Source: Halomonas qaidamensis (GTDB lineage Bacteria; Pseudomonadota; Gammaproteobacteria; Pseudomonadales; Halomonadaceae). From it: a stretch of DNA of 64,000 nucleotides. The translations under genes were made by a program, and so were the position numbers. The DNA lies in the NCBI RefSeq assembly GCF_025917315.1, contig NZ_CP080627.1, forward strand, positions 2,728,001 to 2,792,000, read 5' to 3'. Below are positions 1 to 8,533 of the stretch, one piece after another (position 1 is the first letter of the stretch; every line of letters starts with the position of its first letter). The notes under the pieces were generated by a model. It was given only the letters and a program-made list of their open reading frames with translations. It did not search any database and had not been told where the DNA came from.

Positions 1-135
1 GCCACCGATGCCCGTCACCGCCGCGAGCACCAGCATACCGAAGGGGTCCATCCGCGAGCGGCATGCCAAAATCACACCTGACAAAGCAAATACGATGACC
101 CCCGCCATATCCAACCAGTAAATCACACCCGACAC
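1..135 (-). CDS. UPF0126/TRIC family membrane protein, N-terminal part
   Basis: The reverse strand from 135 to the window edge is an open frame of 45 codons. It starts with GTG preceded by AAGGAG. The translation has the hallmark N-terminus of the UPF0126 (TRIC-like, YicG/YadS) family: a first hydrophobic helix with [13 protein letters not shown], then an Arg-rich turn (CRSRMDPFG), then a helix ending in VTGIGG. Members are seven-helix inner-membrane proteins, proposed to be cation or glycine channels; the substrate here cannot be told. The 3' part lies outside the window. An in-frame ATG ten codons in is a weaker start because it would cut the first helix. Confidence 0.8.
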   Translation of the reverse strand, partial: MSGVIYWLDMAGVIVFALSGVILACRSRMDPFGMLVLAAVTGIGG

Positions 136-225
136 GCGACGCTCCTTAGAGACATGCTTAATAAGGCGAGCAGAATAGCACTCCTGTGAATGGGAGGGTC
201 ATCCCAAAAGCGATGAAAATATTAA

Positions 226-723
226 CTAGTGACCATGGCGCTCTAACCATTCGCGAAGGAAAGCAATTTCACTCTCTTGAGCAGCAACAATATCTTCTGC
301 CAGTTGGCGAATCTCAGAATCTTCGCCGTACTCCAACACAATTTCTGCCATAGCAATAGCGCCTTCATGATGAGGAATCATACCTTTAGCGAAGTCTATA
401 TCCGGGTTGCCTGTAAATGACATTGCCATATCTTCATGCATACGATCACTGGCAGTTTGATACGCTGTAACGGCTGGATTTTCTTCCTGTGCCTGCGCCG
501 AGGCTCCATGGTGGCCATCGCTACCATGCTGTGTACGGCTACCATGCTGTGTACGGCTATCTTGTTGTGTATGGCTATCATGATGGTCATAGCTGCCATG
601 ATGATCAGCAAACAGTAAAGGAGCCGCCATCAAACTCGCCATGGCGACAACACTCACTGCCACGTTTAATGGATTTAATAAACGTGCACTGGCTAATTTA
701 CATGTTAAAAAAACGAGCGACAT
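226..723 (-). CDS. DUF305 protein with His-rich N-terminal linker
   Basis: 165 residues. A membrane segment or signal (about residues 15-40) is followed by a His/Asp/Gln-rich stretch (about 42-75, DHHGSYDHHDSH and SRTQHG repeats). The C-terminal part is a DUF305 ferritin-like domain with the family motif GMIPHHEGAIAMA. DUF305 proteins are exported and are often found with copper or heavy-metal genes. The paired His/Met residues and His-rich linker suggest periplasmic metal binding, which is inference. I start at 723, where ATG is preceded by GGGAG at good spacing; an ATG ten codons upstream lacks a Shine-Dalgarno site. No copper exporter is visible next to it. Confidence 0.85.
   Translation of the reverse strand: MSLVFLTCKLASARLLNPLNVAVSVVAMASLMAAPLLFADHHGSYDHHDSHTQQDSRTQHGSRTQHGSDGHHGASAQAQEENPAVTAYQTASDRMHEDMAMSFTGNPDIDFAKGMIPHHEGAIAMAEIVLEYGEDSEIRQLAEDIVAAQESEIAFLREWLERHGH
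521..574. repeat. 18-bp tandem repeat inside the DUF305 gene
   Basis: Three 18-bp units run head to tail. The first two are identical (ctaccatgctgtgtacgg) and the third differs at four positions; a fourth partial unit follows. On the minus strand they encode the repeated hexapeptide SRTQHG/DSRTQQ in the His-rich linker, so copy-number change would stay in frame. Confidence 0.9.
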
Positions 724-879
724 AGCAACTCTCCCAGAGAGTGATAAAAGCATGAAATAAGAGGAAATAGAGTTTAAAACCTATAGGCAGCACACAGGTC
801 AACAGACGTCGAGTAGGTTACTCTAGTGGACAGCTTATTCTAGTGAACAGCTTCACCCATAGACTGCATAGGAGCACAC

Positions 880-1383
880 ATGGACTGGAACCTTGCTTAT
901 ACGTGGTTGGTGATTGCCCTGTTGCTAAGCTTGGCAGAACTAACCTCCGGCGCAATGCTACTGCTTGCGCTGGGGATCGCTGCGGCGCTGACCGCCGCGG
1001 TAACGGCGCTGGGGTTATCGCTACCTTGGCAGTTGCTCAGCATGGGGGTTTTCGCAGGCATTCTAGTACCCTTAGGCGTTATGGTAATTCGCCCGCGCTT
1101 TTCGCCAAAAGGCGTTGCCTATGGCACAACGGGTACCGGCGTTGAAAAAGACAACCAGTACAGAACGCTGATACGTGACTTTGACAGTGCAACCGGTATT
1201 AAGGTGAACGGTGACTTCTACCGTTTACGGGTGATCGAAAGCGGTGATACTGAGCTGCCGCCAGGAACCCAAGTGGTCTTTAAACGCTTTGAAGGTACAA
1301 CGGCCTTAGTGACGCTGACACCTTCAACAGACGCTACTTCCCAGGATGCAATTTCCAACGCAAGGAGCCATAAACATGAATAG
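880..1383 (+). CDS. NfeD-like membrane protein
   Basis: 167 residues. Two to three hydrophobic helices (residues 5-75) are followed by a small soluble beta-barrel (about 95-155, VEKDNQYRTLIRDF to ALVTLTP), the OB-fold typical of NfeD. NfeD proteins partner with SPFH/stomatin proteins in the membrane and are thought to modulate membrane protein quality control. The start has AGGAG six bases upstream. The stop overlaps the start of the SPFH gene by 8 bp, the classic nfeD-stomatin operon, so the pair is very likely co-translated. This is the short form without the ClpP-like protease domain. Confidence 0.9.
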   Translation: MDWNLAYTWLVIALLLSLAELTSGAMLLLALGIAAALTAAVTALGLSLPWQLLSMGVFAGILVPLGVMVIRPRFSPKGVAYGTTGTGVEKDNQYRTLIRDFDSATGIKVNGDFYRLRVIESGDTELPPGTQVVFKRFEGTTALVTLTPSTDATSQDAISNARSHKHE

Positions 1384-2440
1384 CCTCATGGATTTCTCGA
1401 TTAGCCCAGGCCTGCTCATCAGCCTGATTATCGTCGTTATTGGCGTGCTCATCATCTCGAAAGGATTGGTCATTGTTCGCCAGTCAGAAGTGATGGTGAT
1501 CGAGCGTCTCGGTTCGTTTCATCGCGTACTTGAAAGCGGCATCAACATTATTATTCCGTTTATTGAGCAGCCGCGTGCGATCACAATGCTGCGCTATCGC
1601 AAGATGGGCGAAGACTACACAGCCATTACCAGCGATGAAATCCGTATTGACCGCCGTGAAACGGTCATGGACTTTCCTGGCCAGCCAGTTGTCACCACAG
1701 ATAACGTCACCGTGAGAATCAATGGTGCGCTCTACTACCAAATTATTGACCCTAAACGTGCCGTCTATGAAGTAGAAAATATGAGTCAAGCCGTCGAGGT
1801 GCTGGCAAAAACCACGCTTCGCTCAGTAGTCGGTAAGATGGAGCTAGATAAACTGTTTGAGTCCCGTGCTGAGGTGAACAATGAAATCCAGGCAGCAATG
1901 GAGGAGCCCGCGTCCAAATGGGGAGTCAAGATCTCCCGCGTAGAGGTGCAAGATATTGCCATGCCGGACGAGGTAGAAACCGCAATGCGCCTGCAAATGG
2001 CTGCCGAACGTAAACGCCGTGCGACGGTAACAGAAGCAGAAGGTGAAAAGTCCGCCGCCATTGCAATGGCGCAAGGGCAGCGTGAGTCGGCCATTCTAAA
2101 TGCCCAGGGGGACAAAGAGTCAGCAATTCTACGCGCCCAAGGTGAGCAGGAATCTATTAAGCTTGTGCTTAGCGCCATCGGCGACAGCGAAGAGAACAAG
2201 CGCACCGTAGTGGGCTACCTACTTGGCCAAAGCTATATCAAAGGGCTGCCCAACATGGCGAAAGACGGAGAGCGGGTATTCGTGCCTTACGAGTCCTCTG
2301 CTCTACTGGGGTCAATGGGCATGTTCCGTGAAATGGCGGGCTCCCCCGAAGACACTGTCGCTAATCACTTAAAACAGCGCAACAGCAGCGAAAGCGGCTT
2401 TCGTAGCGGTATCGTCGGTGGCGCGGCTGGCGGTCATTAA
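1376..2440 (+). CDS. qmcA: SPFH/band 7 (stomatin-like) protein, QmcA family
   Basis: 354 residues. One N-terminal membrane anchor (about residues 9-30) is followed by an SPFH domain (about 32-200: VRQSEVMVIERLGSF to RVEVQDIAMP). A charged Ala/Glu-rich coiled coil (205-265) contains three copies of an 11-residue AQGxxES repeat, and a Gly-rich tail ends the protein. QmcA/YbbK proteins form large membrane-microdomain oligomers linked to FtsH-type proteolysis. The start at 1376 has AAGGAG; an ATG at 1346 is in frame but lies within nfeD without a ribosome site. It works with the preceding NfeD. Confidence 0.92.
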   Translation: MNSLMDFSISPGLLISLIIVVIGVLIISKGLVIVRQSEVMVIERLGSFHRVLESGINIIIPFIEQPRAITMLRYRKMGEDYTAITSDEIRIDRRETVMDFPGQPVVTTDNVTVRINGALYYQIIDPKRAVYEVENMSQAVEVLAKTTLRSVVGKMELDKLFESRAEVNNEIQAAMEEPASKWGVKISRVEVQDIAMPDEVETAMRLQMAAERKRRATVTEAEGEKSAAIAMAQGQRESAILNAQGDKESAILRAQGEQESIKLVLSAIGDSEENKRTVVGYLLGQSYIKGLPNMAKDGERVFVPYESSALLGSMGMFREMAGSPEDTVANHLKQRNSSESGFRSGIVGGAAGGH

Positions 2441-2780
2441 TTGTTTAGTGATAAATAATTATTTTGTAGTCATTTAAAAAGTACTATTTCAATAATACCA
2501 GGCTAAATGCTATTTCTAGAGGTGTTATACCTAGAGGCAGTGTGAAACACGGTTAGGCTGGTTAAAAAACCCAGCCAACCCTGTTTCATAGTTGACTCTG
2601 TTTATTAGTGTTATCGCGCATTTTAACGTTAAAGGCACTGTCATCGCCTGATGTTTCTTGCTAGTTAAGCGGGCGGCTGGGTTAGTGTTTTTATCATCGC
2701 GCCTCAACCAACTCATCTGATTATTGGGCTGAGGCACTTTTCAGCACAAGGATTGTAACCAGTAGATTAGGGCGTTCATC
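2441..2780. other. AT-rich intergenic region with a long imperfect inverted repeat
   Basis: The 340 bp between qmcA and the diguanylate cyclase hold no convincing gene. The main structure is an inverted repeat at 2543-2588: TGAAACA and GGTTAGGCTGG on the left pair with CCAGCCAACC and TGTTTCA on the right around an A-rich loop, with one bulge and one mismatch. No U-run follows, so it is not a standard terminator. The only open frame here (2531-2737, minus) runs through the hairpin and looks non-coding. Confidence 0.6.
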
Positions 2781-4580
2781 ATGCTGCCTCATTGGCTTGC
2801 CATACGTCACTGCACCCAGCTACTTCTAATACTGGCTGCTTTTGTGCTACTGCCTAGTGGCCTTACCGCTGCTGCTCAGCCCCTACCGCTGCAAAATTGG
2901 GAATTTCGCTGGGGTGACTCACCACTTGATTCAAATAACCAGCCACAATGGCTACACGGCAATTTTAGTGAATGGCAGTCAATTGACTCTCCGTTTAATC
3001 CACCGGGACGCGAAGGGCACGAGCATCTTTGGTTGCGAACGACGCTGCCAGCCGGTGACTGGAACGACCCGGTTCTATTTATCACTAGCATTAATCTTAT
3101 CGGTCAAGTTTATCTAGGCGACACGCTTATTTATCAATACGGGGAGTTTGACGATCTAGGAAAAGGGGATTTTGCTGGCTGGCCCTGGCATATGATTGAC
3201 CTTCCCCAAGATGCCGCCGGCCAGCCCCTCACTTTTCGCTTCTATTCGTACTACACCAGTATTGGCTTGTGGGGCCAAATCCAGGTAATGGAGCGTAGTG
3301 ATGTTCTAAAGCAAGTGATTCACGACTCTACTAAAGATTTAGCCGTCAGTGCGCTGGTATTAGTGTTGGCTATTCTCGCAACCATTTTCACTTTAATTGG
3401 CCCTGAACGACGCGGTTTTAGTGCCATTGCGCTATTTGCCTACGCTTCGGGGCTGATGTTAATTGCAGAAACTCCAGCGCGCCAACTAATGGCAGATGGA
3501 GCGCTAGCCTGGGACATATTGCGTGCTGGAAGTTACTACACCCTGCCAGTGGCATTGGGCTTATTGCTCAGCGACTGGTTGGAGGGCACTGCTAAGCGCT
3601 GGATAACCCGGCTGTGGATTATTCACCTAGTATATCTCGTTGCCACTATGGGGCTAGTGCAGCTTGGTGTGATCAGCCTTTCAATCACTTTTCCCATCTT
3701 TGACGTAATGCTAGCTATCACACTTCCCATGATGCTGGTACTCGCACTTATGCGCTTTCAACGACTGAAAGTGGAGCAGCGGTTGCTGGTGGTTAGCTTT
3801 ACGTTTTTTGCACCGTTGTTGTTAGCTGATATGGCCGTTGCTCACGGCTTTATAACCTGGCGCAACGTACCATTAAGCTATGGCACATTAGCTTTCACTC
3901 TCGCCAATGCTGCTATTTTCCTATGGCACTACCGCCATACCCAGCAACAGCTTGCTATCGCGAATGAAACGCTTGAGCAACAGGTAGCGTCTCGGACAGC
4001 CGATCTCGACAAGCTGGTTCAGGAACTCGAAGGGCTATCATTTAAAGACCCGCTAACAGGGCTGCATAACCGACGCCACTTCGATACTGCGTTTGATCAT
4101 CACTGTCAGCGAGCGCAACAATACGCCAGCCAACTTTCAGTTTTAATGCTTGATATCGATCATTTCAAACAGATTAACGACGTTTTTGGTCACGATACAG
4201 GAGACGCTGTATTGGTAGAGGTCGCACGACTACTACGCCAACACTTACGCGGTCTTGATGTTATCTGTCGTTTCGGTGGCGAAGAGTTTATTGCTCTGCT
4301 ACCTGCCACGTCCCAAATCGCTGCGGAGTCCAGGGCAAACACGCTACTAGCCTCTATATCTCAAGAGATATTTACTCATGAAGGCACGGCTCTTCGGCAA
4401 ATAACACTGTCCTGCGGGATAGCCACCTACCCTGATCACACTCGAGACCCTAAGAAGCTGCTACGACTCGCTGACGAAGCCCTTTATCACGCAAAACACA
4501 GCGGACGAAACCGCTGTGTTGTTTGGGAAGAATCGCTTGAAGAGCAAAGCTACTTGTTTAGTAAACAACAAACGCTATGA
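2781..4580 (+). CDS. 7TMR-DISM sensor diguanylate cyclase (GGDEF)
   Basis: 599 residues. A signal peptide (1-33) is followed by a periplasmic DISMED2-type beta domain (about 35-175), seven membrane helices (about 190-385), a short coiled coil (392-420) and a GGDEF domain (425-585). The active site reads RFGGEEF (about residue 498) and the inhibitory I-site RGLD lies five residues before it, so an active, product-inhibited c-di-GMP synthase is expected. The domain opens with the usual DPLTGLHNRRHFD. The DISM sensor is thought to bind carbohydrate-like or small periplasmic ligands; the ligand here is unknown. It is monocistronic and converges on the DUF2252 gene. Confidence 0.93.
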   Translation: MLPHWLAIRHCTQLLLILAAFVLLPSGLTAAAQPLPLQNWEFRWGDSPLDSNNQPQWLHGNFSEWQSIDSPFNPPGREGHEHLWLRTTLPAGDWNDPVLFITSINLIGQVYLGDTLIYQYGEFDDLGKGDFAGWPWHMIDLPQDAAGQPLTFRFYSYYTSIGLWGQIQVMERSDVLKQVIHDSTKDLAVSALVLVLAILATIFTLIGPERRGFSAIALFAYASGLMLIAETPARQLMADGALAWDILRAGSYYTLPVALGLLLSDWLEGTAKRWITRLWIIHLVYLVATMGLVQLGVISLSITFPIFDVMLAITLPMMLVLALMRFQRLKVEQRLLVVSFTFFAPLLLADMAVAHGFITWRNVPLSYGTLAFTLANAAIFLWHYRHTQQQLAIANETLEQQVASRTADLDKLVQELEGLSFKDPLTGLHNRRHFDTAFDHHCQRAQQYASQLSVLMLDIDHFKQINDVFGHDTGDAVLVEVARLLRQHLRGLDVICRFGGEEFIALLPATSQIAAESRANTLLASISQEIFTHEGTALRQITLSCGIATYPDHTRDPKKLLRLADEALYHAKHSGRNRCVVWEESLEEQSYLFSKQQTL

Positions 4581-4584
4581 ACAA

Positions 4585-4606
4585 ACGCCATCAACATTAA
4601 TGGCGT
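4585..4606. terminator. Possible shared terminator hairpin between convergent genes
   Basis: ACGCCAT and ATGGCGT form a 7-bp perfect stem with an 8-base loop in the 32-bp gap between the diguanylate cyclase and the DUF2252 gene. No strong U-run follows on either strand, so the role is uncertain. Confidence 0.35.
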
Positions 4607-4612
4607 AGCCTC

Positions 4613-5962
4613 TTAGCAAGAATTCGTCGCCAGAAAGTGCTCTACAAATACCTCGTAATCTTGTGATACGCAGGCGGCATAAGCAACCGCAAGGGTCGAT
4701 ACCACCTCAATAAATTGCGCTTCACGTCCTTCCAAGCGCTGACATACCGCGTTGGCAAATGGTGCAGAATGCCCACGGTGAAGAGCCTGGGCACCGCGCA
4801 GATGTTCACGTGCGAGAATTTCTCCCCACTGACGCGCTAACTTGCGATAAGACTTGCCCCCTGAAAGTTTGTGGGTAGGCACATCTTTTTTGAATGGAGA
4901 CCGCTCTCTGACCGAAAACACTTTGCCGTTCATGGTCAGCCAACCCAAATAGGCGTCCGGGTGTTCAGCAATGGCATGAAAGGCTGCCGCATGGCGAATG
5001 CCTTCATTAGGAAATAACTTTCGCCACGCTTGCTGCTGAGCTTTATTCATTAAGCTGTAAGCTTCCGGCGTTACCTGTTCTTTAACATCTAATATAACGT
5101 CGTCGTGTTCATGAGCCGCACCACCCTCGATTAATACATAATAGCGCTCGACACCTAGCGAGCCCGTTCCCGCATCTAGGCGGCGCGCGGTATCTTTTAC
5201 ACGAAAGTGTTTTGGGTCACTCTCTTTGATCGGATGCTGTAGCGTCTGTTGGTACTCTTGCTCAATCAAACGACGCAGCTGGCTGGCGACATCTGCAGGT
5301 AAGTTCGCTAACTTGCCAGGGCGCTCGGCAAATATGCGCCCTTTCTGCTCATCTAGAGTCGTCCATTTTTCCAGCATACGCGCCCGACTCTGCTTATCGG
5401 CAACTTTCCCCATAAACGGCTTGAGTGGCCCTTTGGCGCTATCCAAAGTCACCGCATCAATGGGCAGCTCTTTAGTATGGTCATCTTTTACATGAGCTTC
5501 TTTGTAATCCGCTAGCGTATGGATGTACCCCTCTAACAGCTTTTTCAGCGCTTTATCAGACGCTTTAGAACTTAACGCTGCGTTTTCACGGCTATCCAAC
5601 ACTACGCTGATCGCCAGCCGCCATACATCGTATTGATAGTCGCCTATCAACGCATCATCAAAATCATCCATGCCATAGCGCACTTGGTCATCGTGGTGAC
5701 CATAAGCACCAAAGTTATAAATATGCGCATCGCCTTGAAGCCATGTTTGGGTAGACGGCCATCCGCCAAATAGCGCAAAACGCCAGTCATGCCATACGTC
5801 CTGCCAATATAAGTGATTAGTTCCACGAAAGAATCGGTAGGGAGAGGCAGCCATCTTGGCGTACTTTGCTTGGCGGTGTGCCACATTTAGCGGGGCATTC
5901 ACCTGCTGAATCGCCTCAATCACTTGCTGTGGGCGGTTATGTCCGGTTAGTGCATGGCTCAT
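4613..5962 (-). CDS. DUF2252 family protein (kinase-like fold)
   Basis: 449 residues, the usual length of the family. It shows the DUF2252 signature motifs in order: FFRGTNHLYWQD near residue 43, QGDAHIYNFG near 75, DDFDDALIGDYQYDVWRLA near 100, GTGSLGVERYYVLIEGG near 270 and DVKEQ near 295. These resemble the catalytic and nucleotide-binding loops of aminoglycoside phosphotransferase-like kinases (D-x-H-x-x-N and D-D-F-D). The substrate is unknown. It is a single gene with AAGG before its ATG and no cytochrome or transport partner beside it. Confidence 0.88.
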   Translation of the reverse strand: MSHALTGHNRPQQVIEAIQQVNAPLNVAHRQAKYAKMAASPYRFFRGTNHLYWQDVWHDWRFALFGGWPSTQTWLQGDAHIYNFGAYGHHDDQVRYGMDDFDDALIGDYQYDVWRLAISVVLDSRENAALSSKASDKALKKLLEGYIHTLADYKEAHVKDDHTKELPIDAVTLDSAKGPLKPFMGKVADKQSRARMLEKWTTLDEQKGRIFAERPGKLANLPADVASQLRRLIEQEYQQTLQHPIKESDPKHFRVKDTARRLDAGTGSLGVERYYVLIEGGAAHEHDDVILDVKEQVTPEAYSLMNKAQQQAWRKLFPNEGIRHAAAFHAIAEHPDAYLGWLTMNGKVFSVRERSPFKKDVPTHKLSGGKSYRKLARQWGEILAREHLRGAQALHRGHSAPFANAVCQRLEGREAQFIEVVSTLAVAYAACVSQDYEVFVEHFLATNSC

Positions 5963-6104
5963 CGCGTTGCCTTTTTCTGTGCGTAAAAAGCATTCTGCTA
6001 TCAGCGTAGGTGAGAAACGTTAAGAGAATAAGTCATTAGCAAATTTTAACTATACCCAGTTAGCTAACTCGGGTATCGACGAATTCCCCAACGTTAAGAT
6101 CTGG

Positions 6105-6809
6105 CTATTCGTGCTCTTGTAAAAAAGTTAGAAGCGGGCTTTCTGCCAACGAACTACCCCAGCCATCATGGTGCACCAATTCATCTAATGAAAGCCGAGA
6201 GCGCCAGCCTTTTGTTTCCAACTCAGGCTGATCTAGAAACTCGCTGACATAGCCCATGCAAAGATAAGCCAACGGATAAACATGTTCAGGCAACTTTAAC
6301 GCCGTGCTGAGCTGATCTTGGTCGAGAATACTGACCCAACCAACGCCAATGCCTTCTGCCCGCGCCGCCAACCAAAGATTTTGCACCGCTAAACACGTGC
6401 TGAAAAGGTCGGTATCCACAATACTATTGCGGCCTAGTACATGGGGGCCTCCCCGACTGCGATCGCAGGTAATACAGAGGTTAAGCGGACTTTCCAAAAT
6501 GCCTTGAAGCTTCAAGCCTTGGTAACGCTCCTTGCGATCGCCCTCAAACCGCTCCGCGGCTTTGTGGTTTTCTTGCTCAAACATCGCCAATATCGCTGCT
6601 CTAACCTCGCGGCTTTCGATCACAATAAAATCCCACGGCTGCATAAAGCCTACCGAAGGTGCGTGATGGGCTGCCTTTAGCAGTCTTGATAACACCTCGG
6701 GGGCAATAGGATCAGGTAAGAACTGTGAGCGCACATCGCGCCGTTCATAAATGGCGCGGTACAGCCCGCGCTTCTCGGCATCGGAGAAGTGGTGGTTAGA
6801 GATAGTCAT
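6105..6809 (-). CDS. bluB: 5,6-dimethylbenzimidazole synthase, BluB
   Basis: 234 residues. A nitroreductase-fold flavoprotein with BluB-specific motifs: RRDVRSQF (residues 23-30), APSVGFMQPWDF (50-61), ITCDRSRGGPHVLGR (110-125) and QNLWLAARAEGIGVGWVSI (142-160). BluB cleaves FMNH2 with oxygen to make the lower ligand of vitamin B12. The gene stands alone, without cob genes beside it. I see no B12-box or cobalamin riboswitch in its leader. A plain nitroreductase is possible, but the CDRSRGG and LGR motifs argue for BluB. Confidence 0.88.
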   Translation of the reverse strand: MTISNHHFSDAEKRGLYRAIYERRDVRSQFLPDPIAPEVLSRLLKAAHHAPSVGFMQPWDFIVIESREVRAAILAMFEQENHKAAERFEGDRKERYQGLKLQGILESPLNLCITCDRSRGGPHVLGRNSIVDTDLFSTCLAVQNLWLAARAEGIGVGWVSILDQDQLSTALKLPEHVYPLAYLCMGYVSEFLDQPELETKGWRSRLSLDELVHHDGWGSSLAESPLLTFLQEHE

Positions 6810-7156
6810 TAAGCTGATCTGGCCTTTTGCTGATCGATTTTACAGACATTGAATAGGCAGCTCTCTTCCTTGAAAACGATAGCGGTAGAAGATCGCGAAT
6901 GATGAGGTGGCTAGCAGCCGCTAAGAATTGTTTAATCAAATCATAGCGCAGACTTGCTTAGCTTTACCGCATAGACTTCCGGCAGGAGTGAGTCCCACAC
7001 CCTTATTCCGCTATACGGTCATGAACCACCTTAACCAATTACGGGGATCAGCGTTGTATCATTATTCCGTAAGCTCCCATTTAAAGAAGCGGGAGCTTAC
7101 ACCCCTCCCCCAAGCAGCACTAAACAACATAGAAAGCCTGTCGACCACCGCTACCA
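6810..7156. other. Intergenic region between bluB and the end of the ast operon
   Basis: A 347-bp gap. It should carry the bluB promoter near 6820-6900 (not resolvable by eye) and the 3' end of the ast transcript, including the perfect hairpin described separately at 7069-7100. A plus-strand open frame at 6928-7194 overlaps that hairpin and the astB end, has no ribosome site and no recognisable domain, and is not called. Confidence 0.6.
7069..7100 (-). terminator. Hairpin downstream of the ast operon
   Basis: GTAAGCTCCC and GGGAGCTTAC make a perfect 10-bp stem with a 12-base loop, 57 bp past the astB stop. The U-run expected of an intrinsic terminator is missing on both strands, so it may instead protect the mRNA 3' end or need Rho. 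Confidence 0.5.
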
Positions 7157-8533
7157 TTATCCCAACTGAAACGGATAGACAGGTCCGATTTTAAGCAGTT
7201 GTGTCAGCTCATCCAGCGCGGTGAGCACTTCAGTGGCAAGCTGGGGGTCGGAAAGATCATCTGCCGTAAGGCGGTCACGGTAATGGCGGTTGACCCACGC
7301 AGTCAGATCATCGTATAGCGCATCATTCATTAACACGCGGCCGGTCAACGCTGCCTGTTCAGCGTTTGATAAGGCAACGCGTAAACGCAGGCAGGCAGGT
7401 CCACCACCATTGCGCATGCTCTGTTTAACATCTTTAACGACCACTTCCGCAATCGGGTTATGGCCCGCCAGAATGAAGTCCTGGATCGTGCGCCAGACGG
7501 CTTCACGCTCTTGGCACTCGCTGGGCACGACCAGCGTCATGGTGCCATCCGGGTTGGAAAGTAGCTGGGAGTTAAACAGGTACGACGCTACCGCATCCTC
7601 CATACTCACTGCGTCTAACGGCACCCGCACCGGGATCAATGGCGTGGACATTTTGGCGCGCAGCTCATCCAACGTGCGCGCTTCATCCAAAAAGGCCATT
7701 TCATGATAAAGCAACACGGGGCCATTACCCACGGCAATGACATCGTTGTGGAAGACACCCGCGTCGATGGCATCTGGATGCTGCTGGGCAAATACCGTTT
7801 GCGCATCTGTTAGCCCATGCTGGCGGGCCACCGCCTGGCTGGCTTCCAGGGTTTGACGAGCGGGGAAGCGTTGCGGCTCACGCTCACCGCCAAATGCTTG
7901 GCGACCATACACAAATAGGTGAATGCCTGGCTCGCCGTGTTCACCGCATAGCCGGGTGTGATTGGCCGCGCCCTCATCAGAAAAAGCAGGCGTTGCTGGC
8001 AGTACAGGGTGATGAGCGAAGTGCTGCTCATCATGGAAAATAGCCTGTAGTACACGGCCAGTGGTTTGCGGCTCTAGGTAGCGATGAAAGCTCGATTGCA
8101 GGTTCGCCGGGGTGAAGTGCACCCGACGATCTGGCGCATCAACGCTGGGGGTAACAGTGCCTGCGTTGGCCGTCCACATACTGGAAGCCGAGCAGACGGC
8201 GCGCAATAACTGAGGAGCCTCTTTTGCAGCGCGGGTGAGCACGTCGCTATTGCTACCGCTGAAGCCTAAATCCCGCAGCGCCCCCACATCGGGTCGTTGT
8301 TGGGGTGGTAATACGCCCTGGGCGTAGCCCGCATCCATCAGTGACTTCATTTTCAGAAGCCCCTGCAGTGCGCCCTCTTTGGGGTTGGATACCAATCCAC
8401 CATGACTCATCGACGCCACGTTGCCGTGTGCCAGCCCAGAGTAGTTGTGGGTAGGCCCTACCAGACCATCAAAATTGACTTCTCTGACGTTGTTATTAAC
8501 CACGTTGTTATTAATATTCACCACGTCACTCAT
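7157..8533 (-). CDS. astB: N-succinylarginine dihydrolase, AstB
   Basis: 458 residues. It converts N2-succinylarginine to succinylornithine, CO2 and two NH3, the second step of the arginine succinyltransferase (AST) pathway. The family core starts at [18 protein letters not shown] (residue 18). Catalytic landmarks are present: HND near 270 ([11 protein letters not shown]) and the nucleophile Cys in [12 protein letters not shown] near 390. The start codon overlaps the astD stop (ATGA), fixing the start and indicating coupling. This start gives a 17-residue Asn/Val-rich leader ([12 protein letters not shown]) before the core; E. coli AstB, as I recall it, has only a few residues there. It is the last gene of the operon. 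Confidence 0.95.
   Translation of the reverse strand: MSDVVNINNNVVNNNVREVNFDGLVGPTHNYSGLAHGNVASMSHGGLVSNPKEGALQGLLKMKSLMDAGYAQGVLPPQQRPDVGALRDLGFSGSNSDVLTRAAKEAPQLLRAVCSASSMWTANAGTVTPSVDAPDRRVHFTPANLQSSFHRYLEPQTTGRVLQAIFHDEQHFAHHPVLPATPAFSDEGAANHTRLCGEHGEPGIHLFVYGRQAFGGEREPQRFPARQTLEASQAVARQHGLTDAQTVFAQQHPDAIDAGVFHNDVIAVGNGPVLLYHEMAFLDEARTLDELRAKMSTPLIPVRVPLDAVSMEDAVASYLFNSQLLSNPDGTMTLVVPSECQEREAVWRTIQDFILAGHNPIAEVVVKDVKQSMRNGGGPACLRLRVALSNAEQAALTGRVLMNDALYDDLTAWVNRHYRDRLTADDLSDPQLATEVLTALDELTQLLKIGPVYPFQLG
8487..8514. repeat. Direct repeat encoding the odd N-terminus of AstB
   Basis: ACGTTGTTATTAA occurs twice (8487-8499 and 8502-8514) with a 15-bp period. On the minus strand it encodes the repeated NNNV unit just after the AstB start, as if by an in-frame tandem duplication. 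Confidence 0.85.

Noticed and set aside
2531..2737. 68-codon minus-strand frame after qmcA
   Set aside because: It runs through a strong inverted repeat, has no ribosome site or recognisable domain, and its codon use does not resemble its neighbours.
6810..6930. Cobalamin riboswitch ahead of bluB
   Set aside because: No B12-box-like core was seen in the leader.
6928..7194. 88-codon plus-strand frame between bluB and astB
   Set aside because: It overlaps a perfect hairpin and the end of astB and shows no ribosome site or domain.
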